A stretch of DNA of 64,000 bases from assembly GCA_964400735.1 (NCBI GenBank), contig CAYNVQ010000008.1, forward strand, positions 62,001 to 126,000, in the 5' to 3' direction. Origin of the DNA: CAYNVQ01 sp964400735. GTDB taxonomy: Bacteria > Acidobacteriota > Aminicenantia > Aminicenantales > Aminicenantaceae. Below, piece after piece: positions 1-7,374 of this stretch. The position numbers and the translations under genes were made by a program. The stretch's first letter is position 1. Each line of letters opens with the position of its first letter. The notes below the pieces were generated by a model that saw only the letters and a program-made list of their open reading frames with translations, searched no databases and was not told the DNA's origin.

Positions 1-505
1 CCAGCAGCACGTCAGTCAAGATCTCTTCTGAATCAATGCAGGTTTTGCCCGGACCTAGAAACAAATCTTCGAGCGGCACATCCCGGCTTTTTTCTCCTCT
101 TTGAAGCCTGACCTTTGCCCCCAGGACAAGGAGCGGTGGGGCCATGTCAGCCGCAGGCGAACCGTTGCACAAGTTGCCTCCGATTGTGGCCACATTTCGG
201 ATCTGCACACTGCCCAAATTTTTAGCGGCCTCGAGGAGAATCGGATATCGTTCTCCTAATTCGCGGTCCTTTAAGATTTCGCTGATGGTGGTCATGGCGC
301 CAATTTGAAGGAGACTGTTTTTTTTCACTCCGTGAAGATCGGGAATGGACCGAAGGGAAATGAGTGAAGGAGAACGAAGCTCCTTTTTTTTGATGCGGAC
401 AATTACATCCGTTCCACCTGATATGTACAAAGAGTTCGGAGCGTTTTTTTTAAGCTCGAAAGCCTCTTCCAGGGTATGAGGCCTATGATAATCATAGGGG
501 CTCAT
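1..505 (-). CDS. Molybdopterin dehydrogenase FAD-binding subunit (5' part only)
   Basis: Reading leftward from an ATG at 505 the frame stays open to the window edge, giving about 168 residues. The protein starts MSPYDYHRPHTLEEAFEL and contains SGGTDVIV near residue 35 and ATIGGNLCNGSPAADMAPPL near residue 110. These are the two FAD-contacting signatures of the medium subunit of xanthine dehydrogenase, CO dehydrogenase and 4-hydroxybenzoyl-CoA reductase. The subunit passes electrons between FAD and the [2Fe-2S] and Mo-cofactor subunits, which should lie to the left of the window. The start codon overlaps the stop of the upstream CoA-transferase gene in an ATGA arrangement, so the two are probably translationally coupled. 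A CoA-transferase partner makes an acyl-CoA or aromatic substrate plausible, but the substrate cannot be read from this fragment. Confidence 0.88.
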   Translation of the reverse strand, partial: MSPYDYHRPHTLEEAFELKKNAPNSLYISGGTDVIVRIKKKELRSPSLISLRSIPDLHGVKKNSLLQIGAMTTISEILKDRELGERYPILLEAAKNLGSVQIRNVATIGGNLCNGSPAADMAPPLLVLGAKVRLQRGEKSRDVPLEDLFLGPGKTCIDSEEILTDVLL

Positions 506-1707
506 GCCACGACTCCCCGGTTCCTGAGTCGAGAGATTTCAGATTCGGATAGCCCGGCTTCAGCGAGGATCGAATCGGTATGCTCTCCATATGCCGGGGC
601 AAAGGGCAGAGTGCGTTTGATCTGGTCCAAATGCCTCGTGGGAACAGCGGGAGGTGGCAGCCTTACGGTTTTTCCATCCGGCAAAATGGTTTTCAATGCC
701 GAATCCTTGAAAAATGGAAGGTTGACGACATCCTCGATAGGGGTGATCGGCGAATGCGGGATGGCGGCTACAGATAGAACATCGCTGACCTCTGTGGATG
801 GATACTTCTGCGTGATGTCCTCGATGGCCCGGTGGAGTTCTTCTTTGTCTTTCCGGCGCCCCTCGTTTGTGGCGAGCTTTTCCTGTCGCAAGGATGCAAA
901 CAGGGGTTGGGCGACCATCCGGCTCCATTGGGCATCGCTGCCGATGGCCATGTAGATATACCCGTCCTTTGTCCGGTAGGCGTTGACGGGAATGAACTGG
1001 CGGTGCTCGTTGCCCGACCGTTTCAATTCAGAGGGAGGAGAGCCCATATCCAGCATGGGAATAAAAGTATGGAGCCAGGATAGGGCGGAGCGGGCCATAG
1101 AAATATCGATCTTTTTCCCCTTTCCCTTTTCTTTTCGCTCCATAAGAGCCAGGATAACCTGGATAAACGCTTCGTCCCCGGCTTTGAGGTCGACCAGGGG
1201 AGGGCCGCACTGAAGCGGCGGGCCGTCGGCGTGTCCGGTCAGGTCCATGTATCCGCACAGCGCCTGGAGCACTGGGTCATAACCGGGCACATCAGGATAG
1301 GCCAGGCCCAAGGCCGAAATGCTGCACCATATAAGATCCTCTTTTTCCCGGATCAATGTTTCATAGTCAATGCCCAGTCTTTCATGTCTTGCCGGCATGG
1401 TATTCGTGCAGAATACATCCACTTTCAATTCCCGTATGAGCTGCTTTAAAAGTGCCTGACCGTCCTCCTGTTTAAGGTCAATGGCAATAGCCTCTTTGCC
1501 CACATTCGGTGCCACAAAGTAGCTGTGCCGGTCTTGCCCGGCAACCGGCCGGCCGATGTAGCGATTGGGATCCCCTTTTGATTTTCGTCCTGGCAGGGGT
1601 GTGGGCTCCAGCTTGATGACGCGCCAGCCCAGATGGACCATACGCAGCGTGGCGTAGGTCAAGGTAAGGGCCTGTTCCAGGCTGAGAACGAGTGGGCGAT
1701 TATCCAT
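502..1707 (-). CDS. Class III (CaiB/BaiF-type) CoA-transferase
   Basis: A 401-residue protein of the usual length for class III CoA-transferases (formyl-CoA transferase, CaiB, benzylsuccinate CoA-transferase, alpha-methylacyl-CoA racemase). It has the family N-terminal arrangement (GWRVIKLEP near residue 27, NVGKEAIAIDLK near 68, DVFCTNTMPARHERLGIDYE near 97). The LVDLKAG motif places a probable catalytic aspartate at residue 173, where the enzyme would form a mixed anhydride. The expected job is to activate a carboxylic acid by taking CoA from a donor thioester in the cytoplasm. It overlaps the Mo-hydroxylase FAD subunit by 4 bp (ATGA) and is divergent from the reductase-mutase cluster at 2241, with which it may share a pathway. 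Acid and donor are unknown. Confidence 0.9.
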   Translation of the reverse strand: MDNRPLVLSLEQALTLTYATLRMVHLGWRVIKLEPTPLPGRKSKGDPNRYIGRPVAGQDRHSYFVAPNVGKEAIAIDLKQEDGQALLKQLIRELKVDVFCTNTMPARHERLGIDYETLIREKEDLIWCSISALGLAYPDVPGYDPVLQALCGYMDLTGHADGPPLQCGPPLVDLKAGDEAFIQVILALMERKEKGKGKKIDISMARSALSWLHTFIPMLDMGSPPSELKRSGNEHRQFIPVNAYRTKDGYIYMAIGSDAQWSRMVAQPLFASLRQEKLATNEGRRKDKEELHRAIEDITQKYPSTEVSDVLSVAAIPHSPITPIEDVVNLPFFKDSALKTILPDGKTVRLPPPAVPTRHLDQIKRTLPFAPAYGEHTDSILAEAGLSESEISRLRNRGVVA

Positions 1708-2240
1708 GATTATCTCCAGCCATTTTCTCGGCTGATATCATGGGTGAAGATATCATAATCAAATAAACGACGTCAATTTTTTAGAGCATCTTCAGATACT
1801 CAGGATAAGAGCACGGAGGGTATTTTTCGCTCCAGTCGGATTTTATACGCCATTCCCTTTTCAACCTTGTCGGCGGTTCCGTAACTCGCATGTTTGATTC
1901 ATCCCCAGAGGTCGATAAGTGTTTATCAGTCTCATTACCGTAAAATCTTTGGTTGCTCAATACGTACTCACCGCCCGACTCCGTCGGATTCCCTCCAAGT
2001 TTGAATCGGGAAGGCTAAATCCTCCGATGTCGCTCAAACTAACCCCCAGTGCTCTTTTCATTATTTTTATCGAGAATCATCCCTTATGAAGATGTTTACA
2101 ATTCCTTCCGGATTCTTGCAAAAAGAGAAAATTTCTTATAATCTTTCCTTTGCATGTTCGAAGATCGAAAATTTCCTTATCAGAGGAATCCGGGAAAAAC
2201 ACAGACACGGTTATTCCCGAACGTATGGAAGGAGGAGTGA
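1708..2240. promoter_or_regulatory. Divergent intergenic region
   Basis: These 533 bases separate two divergent operons and should hold both promoters. I see no convincing gene. A weak plus-strand candidate is TTGCAA at 2116 with TATAAT at 2137, a short 15-base spacer. A small hairpin, CCGAC-TCC-GTCGG, lies at 1975-1987 without a T-tract, so it does not look like a terminator. A clear ribosome binding site, GGAGG at 2231-2235, precedes the ATG at 2241. No B12-riboswitch-like block was recognised despite the B12 enzyme downstream. Confidence 0.4.
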
Positions 2241-4268
2241 ATGTTGCCAGGAGAGAAAAAGTATCCCCATATTTTCAGCCCGGTCCAGATCGGAAAATTC
2301 TGGGCGAAAAATCGTATCAAGTACGCTTCTACCGAGACGAATTACAATTATAGTGACGGGTTTGTCTCTGAAAAGGAACTGGCCTATATCGAAGCCCATG
2401 CCCGGGGCGGAGCAGGGATCGTGACCACACAAGGAGCCTACACAGATCCGAGAGGAGAAGGGCAGGGATATGTAGGCATGATGGGGATCTGGGATGATAA
2501 ATTCATTCCCGGCCTGAAAAAGATGGCCGACGTGATCCATGCCGGAGATGCCCTGGCCTGCCTGCAATTGATGCACTGCGGCCGGGTCGGGGGGATCAAC
2601 CTGGATTACACGGTCGGGCCTTCGGCCATTCCCCAGAGATTGCGCCGCTTCCGTCCTCAGAGGAAGATGAGCATACCCGAGGTCGAGGAATGTATCCAGG
2701 AGCATATCGACGGTGCCCGAAGGGCGGTGGAGGCAGGATATGACATTATAGAGATCTCAGGAATCGTCGGTTACCTCATTTCAAACTTCATCTCCAAATA
2801 CACCAACTGGCGGAGCGATGAATACGGAGGGGACATTCAGGGCAGATGCACCTTCATGCGGAAGATCATCGAAGGCATCCGTAAAGAGATCGGACCAGAT
2901 TTCGCCCTGGGCATACGCCTCTGCGGCTGGGAGATGCTGGACGACCGGGAGGGGAATACCGAGGAAGAGAGCATGGAGTCGATCAAGATAGCCGAAGCCG
3001 CTGGCTGCGACTACCTCAGCGTGACGGTCGGCTGGCAGGAATCTTTGGGATCGGTCATCTCCAGGGATATCCCGATGGGGAAGTGGCTATATGTAGCTGA
3101 GCGGACCAAAAAAGAGCTGAAGATTCCAATCAGCATGGCCTACAGGCTTTTCGTCCCTGAAATTCCTGAAAAGGCCATAGCGGAAGGAAAGTTGGATATC
3201 TGGGAAATGTGCCGGCCCATGATTGCCGACCCGGCGCTGCCCAATAAGATCAGGTGGGACAAACAGGAAGATATCGTTCCCTGTGTGGCCTGCCAGGTCT
3301 GTCTGGCCCGTTTGTTCCGAGATGCGCCTGTCAACTGTACGGTCCGTCCTTCGTGCGGGCATGAGGGAGAACGTGAATGGGGCTATTATGGATTTCCCAA
3401 GTCAGAGGTCCAGAGAAAGATCATGGTGGCCGGCGCCGGGATCGCCGGTCTTCAATGCGCCCGTATCGCTGCCGAGAAGGGGCATGATGTCACGGTCTTC
3501 GAAAAAACGGACCATATCGGTGGCCAATGGTATTATGCATCCAGAAATCCATGGGAAGAAAATTCAAAAAAATACTGGGATGATGAGGAATTCATGAGAT
3601 GGGTGAACCACATGAAGGCCCAGTGCGATAAATTCGGCGTCAAGTTCGTGCTCAATACAGCCGTCAGCAGAGAGATTATTGAAGACGAAAAACCGGACTC
3701 TCTGGTGATCGCAACAGGAGCTGTGCCCGAAATTCCTGACATTCCTGGGGTGGACAAACCCCATGTGAAGAGCATGTTCGATGTGTTCGAGGGGAAAGTG
3801 AAGCTGGGAAAAGATATCGTCATCCTCGGCGGCTCAGGAGCCGCCATCTCCCTCACTCTTTTCGTTCTGGGAAGGCTCGAAAAAGAGGGCGTAAAGGATT
3901 CGAACCTGGCTATGATCGATTCAGCCCCGCGTTTCGGCCTGGATGTGAACCCCTCATATATATGGAGGTACCGCCTTAGACTTAAAAAGGGAAAGGCCAG
4001 AGAATTGACCTATGGAAAAGTCAAGGAGATAACCGATGCGGGCGTCCTCGCTGACTGGACGCTGGTGGAAAGAAAAACGAAACAAAAACAGGAATTCAAA
4101 GACCAGCTTATCCCTGCGGATACCGTTTTGCTGGCCAGGCTTGTGCCCAACAAGGACTTGGGCTACGGTTCTTTCAATGGCGATACGGCCATGATCGGTG
4201 ACTGTGTCTGGGTGCGTCGCGGATTCGATGCCATACAGGACGGATATCGTCTCGGGATGAGATTCTAA
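2241..4268 (+). CDS. OYE / 2,4-dienoyl-CoA reductase-like Fe-S flavoprotein
   Basis: A 675-residue protein with the three-part plan of bacterial 2,4-dienoyl-CoA reductase and trimethylamine dehydrogenase. It has an N-terminal FMN TIM barrel (residues 1-340, with RSDEYGG near 190), a cysteine cluster (C348, C351, C354, C366) and C-terminal FAD and NAD(P) domains (GAGIAG near 397, GGSGAA near 528). Such enzymes move hydride from NAD(P)H through FAD, [4Fe-4S] and FMN to an unsaturated substrate. Two things are odd. The barrel motif normally reading EIHGAHGYL reads EISGIVGYL at residues 171-179, losing both histidines. The Fe-S spacing is CxxCxxCx11C, where the usual form is CxxCxxxCx11-12C. A GGAGG ribosome site supports the start. 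It heads a run of co-directional genes for a ferredoxin, VOC protein and mutase. It probably reduces an acyl-CoA or enone; the substrate is unknown. Confidence 0.85.
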   Translation: MLPGEKKYPHIFSPVQIGKFWAKNRIKYASTETNYNYSDGFVSEKELAYIEAHARGGAGIVTTQGAYTDPRGEGQGYVGMMGIWDDKFIPGLKKMADVIHAGDALACLQLMHCGRVGGINLDYTVGPSAIPQRLRRFRPQRKMSIPEVEECIQEHIDGARRAVEAGYDIIEISGIVGYLISNFISKYTNWRSDEYGGDIQGRCTFMRKIIEGIRKEIGPDFALGIRLCGWEMLDDREGNTEEESMESIKIAEAAGCDYLSVTVGWQESLGSVISRDIPMGKWLYVAERTKKELKIPISMAYRLFVPEIPEKAIAEGKLDIWEMCRPMIADPALPNKIRWDKQEDIVPCVACQVCLARLFRDAPVNCTVRPSCGHEGEREWGYYGFPKSEVQRKIMVAGAGIAGLQCARIAAEKGHDVTVFEKTDHIGGQWYYASRNPWEENSKKYWDDEEFMRWVNHMKAQCDKFGVKFVLNTAVSREIIEDEKPDSLVIATGAVPEIPDIPGVDKPHVKSMFDVFEGKVKLGKDIVILGGSGAAISLTLFVLGRLEKEGVKDSNLAMIDSAPRFGLDVNPSYIWRYRLRLKKGKARELTYGKVKEITDAGVLADWTLVERKTKQKQEFKDQLIPADTVLLARLVPNKDLGYGSFNGDTAMIGDCVWVRRGFDAIQDGYRLGMRF

Positions 4269-4305
4269 CAAGTGCAGATAACTAAGGTTAGTAAAGGAGA
4301 TACAT

Positions 4306-4623
4306 ATGATACTGTCGAAGATATCGAGTACGAAGCCCCTGATTCCAGGGACAAAGATGGGCGTCTATCCCCATTCAGGATCCAGCCGTATGGGTTTGTA
4401 TCCCTGGATCGATGCCTACCGCTGCAACGGCTGCGGAGCCTGTGCACGGGCCTGTCCTCCGGGTATCATCGGCCTTCATAAGAGTAAAGCGGCGATTATT
4501 CTGGATCTTTGCCAGCAGTGCGGGGAGTGTTTCGAGGCCTGTCCGGTGGAGGGCGCTATTTTTTACAAGCTTCCCCCCGGCTCTCCCGAAACGGGCAACA
4601 TTCCTTATGTTTCCAAAATTTAA
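4306..4623 (+). CDS. Two-[4Fe-4S] ferredoxin-like protein
   Basis: A 105-residue cytoplasmic protein with two classic 4Fe-4S motifs, CNGCGACARACP (about residues 40-51) and CQQCGECFEACP (about 70-81). These predict an 8Fe ferredoxin-type electron carrier or a small subunit. The first 38 residues are a non-cysteine extension. AAAGGAG at 4293-4299 precedes the ATG at 4306. It starts 37 bases after the Fe-S flavoprotein and precedes the VOC and mutase genes, so it is most likely a redox partner or subunit of the flavoprotein. A role as a general low-potential ferredoxin cannot be excluded. Confidence 0.88.
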   Translation: MILSKISSTKPLIPGTKMGVYPHSGSSRMGLYPWIDAYRCNGCGACARACPPGIIGLHKSKAAIILDLCQQCGECFEACPVEGAIFYKLPPGSPETGNIPYVSKI

Positions 4624-4677
4624 GGAGTAAGTATTAGCTAAGGGAGCAGTAATCAATTTTATCAGGGAGGATAGAAG

Positions 4678-5106
4678 ATGGCTGAAAAATTAAAAGCCAA
4701 CTATGTGGACCATATCTGTATCGCGGTCAATGATGTCAAAAAGGCCGAAAAAGACTATATCGATGCCTTTGGCTGGGAAGTGGCTTATCGTTATGTCGAT
4801 GAACCGGAAAAAATTAGGGTGACGGGCTTTATGGTGGGTCCGACAGCCATAGAAATAATGGAGGACGTCGACGGGACCGGAGAGGTGGCCAAGTTTATCC
4901 GGAGAGCCGGAGAAGGTGTTATGCTTATCAGCTACAATGTCGATAACTGCGAGGAATCTCTGGAGGTGCTGAAGAAGAACAATGTCAGACTGATCGATCA
5001 GAAGCCCCGGTGGTTCGCCGAGTACAAAAGAAATTTTGCCTTCATCCATCCGGCAGCCACGCATGGCATATTGACCGAGATAATCGACGGCAAGTATGAA
5101 AAATAA
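4678..5106 (+). CDS. VOC-fold, methylmalonyl-CoA-epimerase-like protein
   Basis: A 142-residue single-domain pair of VOC modules resembling methylmalonyl-CoA epimerase in length and order: VDHICIAV at the start, LKKNNVRLIDQKP in the second half, and a terminal FIHPAATHGILTEI. His12 and Glu134 occupy positions of the family's metal ligands. The usual GEGLHHI segment, which supplies another histidine ligand, reads GEGVMLI here (Met82, Leu83), so the canonical metal site appears incomplete. GGGAGG at 4664-4669 sits just before the ATG. Placement directly before the mutase subunits suggests it prepares a stereoisomer of the mutase substrate or product, or has become a binding or isomerase protein for the same acyl-CoA. 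Family assignment is firm; epimerase activity is uncertain. Confidence 0.82.
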   Translation: MAEKLKANYVDHICIAVNDVKKAEKDYIDAFGWEVAYRYVDEPEKIRVTGFMVGPTAIEIMEDVDGTGEVAKFIRRAGEGVMLISYNVDNCEESLEVLKKNNVRLIDQKPRWFAEYKRNFAFIHPAATHGILTEIIDGKYEK

Positions 5107-5111
5107 TGGAA

Positions 5112-5159
5112 CCATGCCCGCTCGCCTCCGGATAGCTTCCTCATCAGCTTATCTGACTT
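5112..5159. repeat. Dispersed intergenic repeat, copy A
   Basis: A 48-base stretch beginning CCATGCCCGCTCGCCTCCGG. It matches copy B at 32720-32767 at 41 of 48 positions by eye, and six of the seven differences are transitions. Both copies lie between genes just upstream of a plus-strand start (the B12-binding subunit here, the RND pump there). It may be a REP-like palindromic unit or a small non-autonomous element. Confidence 0.6.
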
Positions 5160-5186
5160 ATTATGCTTTAGAGGAAGAGAGAAAAG

Positions 5187-5609
5187 ATGAGTTCCGAGAA
5201 AAAAATTAGGGTGGTGGTAGCCAAGCCCGGGCTCGACGGGCATGATACAGGAGCCAAAGTGATAGCCCTGGCCCTGAAGGATGCCGGAATGGAAGTCATC
5301 TACACCGGCCTCCACCGGACGATCGAAGAGATCGTAAAAACGGCTCTCGAGGAAGATGCCGATGTAATCGGCCTGTCGATTTACTCCGGTGCACATCTCT
5401 CCTTGTGCAAAAAGTTGATGGACCAACTCAGAGAGAAAGGGATAACGGATAAATTGGTGGTGGTGGGAGGAAATATCCCTGCCCGGGATATACCCCCCTT
5501 GAAAGGGTACGGCATCGCAGGAGTTTTTGCTGTAGGATCCCGGCTGGATGACATCGTTTGTTTTATCAGGGAGAAAGTGGCGGGTTCGAGTCAGAATAAT
5601 GGTCAATAG
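5187..5609 (+). CDS. B12-binding small subunit of an acyl-CoA mutase
   Basis: A 140-residue Rossmann-like cobalamin-binding domain with the base-off/His-on signature D17-x-H19-x-x-G22 in PGLDGHDTGAKVI. The IGLSIYSGAH and VVVGGNIP segments line the lower face of the corrin. Length and stand-alone form match the small subunits of isobutyryl-CoA, 2-hydroxyisobutyryl-CoA and archaeal-type methylmalonyl-CoA mutases. It should pair with the large subunit encoded at 5764, 154 bases downstream, to bind adenosylcobalamin. A purine-rich stretch before the ATG is compatible with a ribosome site. Assignment as a mutase subunit is very likely; the reaction depends on the large subunit. Confidence 0.95.
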   Translation: MSSEKKIRVVVAKPGLDGHDTGAKVIALALKDAGMEVIYTGLHRTIEEIVKTALEEDADVIGLSIYSGAHLSLCKKLMDQLREKGITDKLVVVGGNIPARDIPPLKGYGIAGVFAVGSRLDDIVCFIREKVAGSSQNNGQ

Positions 5610-5763
5610 ATGGATAAATGTGAATTCATCATGAGCAGATATACATCCACGAACCCTGAAAACGGGATTATTTCCATAAGGCTTTTAATGAAGTTTTGGG
5701 ACAAATCCGAATTTTGCAATTTCTAAGCCATTATTCTCGATAAGGAAAGGATTTCGGGATAGA

Positions 5764-7374
5764 ATGAAAAAAAACAGCACATCGGAGGAGGGAAAGGTCG
5801 TTTTAGAATCCGGGATCGAGGTGAGGCCTGTCTATGGCCCGGAGGATTTAGAGGGTCATGTCTTTGAAGAGAAAATCGGCTGGCCTGGTGAGTATCCCTT
5901 CACCAGGGGCATCCATCCCCTGATGTACCGTAAGCGTCCCTGGACCATGCGTCAGTACTCCGGGTTTGGGACCGCAAGGGAGACCAATGAGAGGTTCAAG
6001 TGGCTTTTAAATCAGGGACAGACAGCTTTGAATGTGGCTTTTGACCTGCCCACCCAACTCGGATTGGATTCGGACGATCCCTGCGCCGAAGAAGAGGTGG
6101 GACGTGTGGGAATGGCCATCGATACGCTGGAAGATATGGAAGAAGCTTTTGCCGATATCCCCATAGACCGAATCAGCACCTCCTTGACCATCAATCCTGT
6201 GGCCTCTGTCATGCTGGCCATGTATCTGACTCTGGCTGAGAAGCAGGGGATAGCCTGGGACCAAGTTAGGGGCACGACCCAAAACGATATATTGAAGGAG
6301 TATATCGGAAGGGGGACCTGGATCTTCCCAGTCGAACCTTCCATTCGCCTAATTGGGGATGTAGCTGAATTCTGCTCCAGGAACGTTCCCAAATTCAATC
6401 CCTTCAGCGTGTGCGGTTACCATATCAGAGAATCAGGGGCGAATCCGGTCCAGGAGATGGCCTATGCTTTTGAAATAGCTGTCACTTACATCCAGGAAGT
6501 CCTCAGCCGTGGGCTGGCCATCGATGATTTCGCCGGAAGGATCGCCTTTAACTTCGATATTCATGGAAATATTTGGGAGCAGGTGGCCAAATTCAGAGCA
6601 GGCCGAAGGCTTTGGGCCAAAATCATCAAGGAACGGTTCGGGGCAAAGAACCCCCGATCTATGATCATGCGGATGATCGCCGGCGGTGGCGGTGGCGGAC
6701 TCACCGTCCAGCAGCCCGAGAACAATATCGTGCGTGGGGCCTATTACGCCTTGATTTCGGCCCTCTCGGGAACCCAGACCATGGCCCTCTGTTCTTACGA
6801 CGAGGCCTACACCATCCCTTCCAAGAAAGCGGCGTTGATCAGCCTGAGGACCATGCAGATTCTAGCCGACGAGATGGGCCTGAAGGACACGGTCGATCCC
6901 CTTGGCGGGTCCTATTACATCGAGTGGCTGACCGGGGAGATGGAGAAAAAAATCGTCGAGCTCATGGAAAAAGTGGAGTCTATGGGCGGAATGGTCAAGG
7001 CCATCAAGGAGGGAATTATCCAGAGGGAGGTAAGCCATCAAGCCTACCTGCGGGAAAAGAAGATCCAGTCGGGGGAAATGGTCAAGATCGGTGTGAACAA
7101 GTATGTCATGGAAGAGGAAAACACAGACATAGAACTCCATCCCTTTAATCCCCAGGTGGCAGAGGAACAAAAAAGAAAGCTGAAGGAGATAAAATCCCGG
7201 AGAGATGCAACTGAGGTAAGGAATGCCCTTCAAGGGCTGAAGAAGGCCGCTCAGGTTAAAGAAAATGTAATGCCTCATCTTTTGAAGGCTGTCAAAAGCT
7301 ACACCACCGTGGGTGAAATCACCCAATGTTTTAAGGAAGTCTTCGGTGAGTTCGAGGAACCAAAGGGGTTATGA
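5764..7374 (+). CDS. Divergent B12-dependent acyl-CoA mutase, large (catalytic) subunit
   Basis: A 536-residue TIM-barrel subunit of the methylmalonyl-CoA mutase family lacking its own B12 domain, which is encoded at 5187. Using Propionibacterium mutase numbering, it keeps Tyr89 (RQYSGFG, Y65 here), Gln197 and Arg207 (QNDILKEYIGRGTW, R183), His244 (GYHIRE, H220) and Glu370. Arg207 normally holds the free carboxylate of methylmalonyl-CoA, so a dicarboxylic acyl-CoA substrate is conceivable. The loop normally reading RTHSQTSGW reads RMIAGGGGGG (Gly307-312), removing His328 and Gln330. Ser285 is Ala261, and the HTNS block is ALCS (341-344). These positions line the cobalamin/adenosyl face in the family. 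The gene overlaps hyuA by 4 bp (ATGA). It is a genuine family member, probably with a non-standard reaction; ordinary methylmalonyl-CoA mutase looks unlikely. Confidence 0.92.
   Translation: MKKNSTSEEGKVVLESGIEVRPVYGPEDLEGHVFEEKIGWPGEYPFTRGIHPLMYRKRPWTMRQYSGFGTARETNERFKWLLNQGQTALNVAFDLPTQLGLDSDDPCAEEEVGRVGMAIDTLEDMEEAFADIPIDRISTSLTINPVASVMLAMYLTLAEKQGIAWDQVRGTTQNDILKEYIGRGTWIFPVEPSIRLIGDVAEFCSRNVPKFNPFSVCGYHIRESGANPVQEMAYAFEIAVTYIQEVLSRGLAIDDFAGRIAFNFDIHGNIWEQVAKFRAGRRLWAKIIKERFGAKNPRSMIMRMIAGGGGGGLTVQQPENNIVRGAYYALISALSGTQTMALCSYDEAYTIPSKKAALISLRTMQILADEMGLKDTVDPLGGSYYIEWLTGEMEKKIVELMEKVESMGGMVKAIKEGIIQREVSHQAYLREKKIQSGEMVKIGVNKYVMEEENTDIELHPFNPQVAEEQKRKLKEIKSRRDATEVRNALQGLKKAAQVKENVMPHLLKAVKSYTTVGEITQCFKEVFGEFEEPKGL

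Noticed and set aside
1975..1987. Rho-independent terminator in the divergent region.
   Set aside because: The stem is only 5 bases with no T-tract, and no gene ends there.
6573..7148. Long plus-strand frame inside the mutase gene.
   Set aside because: It is a shifted frame of the mutase, low in hydrophobic residues, with no family resemblance.
5764..7374. Ordinary methylmalonyl-CoA mutase or isobutyryl-CoA mutase.
   Set aside because: The Tyr89/Arg207 pair argues against isobutyryl-type, and loss of His328, Gln330, Ser285 and the HTNS block argues against a standard methylmalonyl-CoA mutase.
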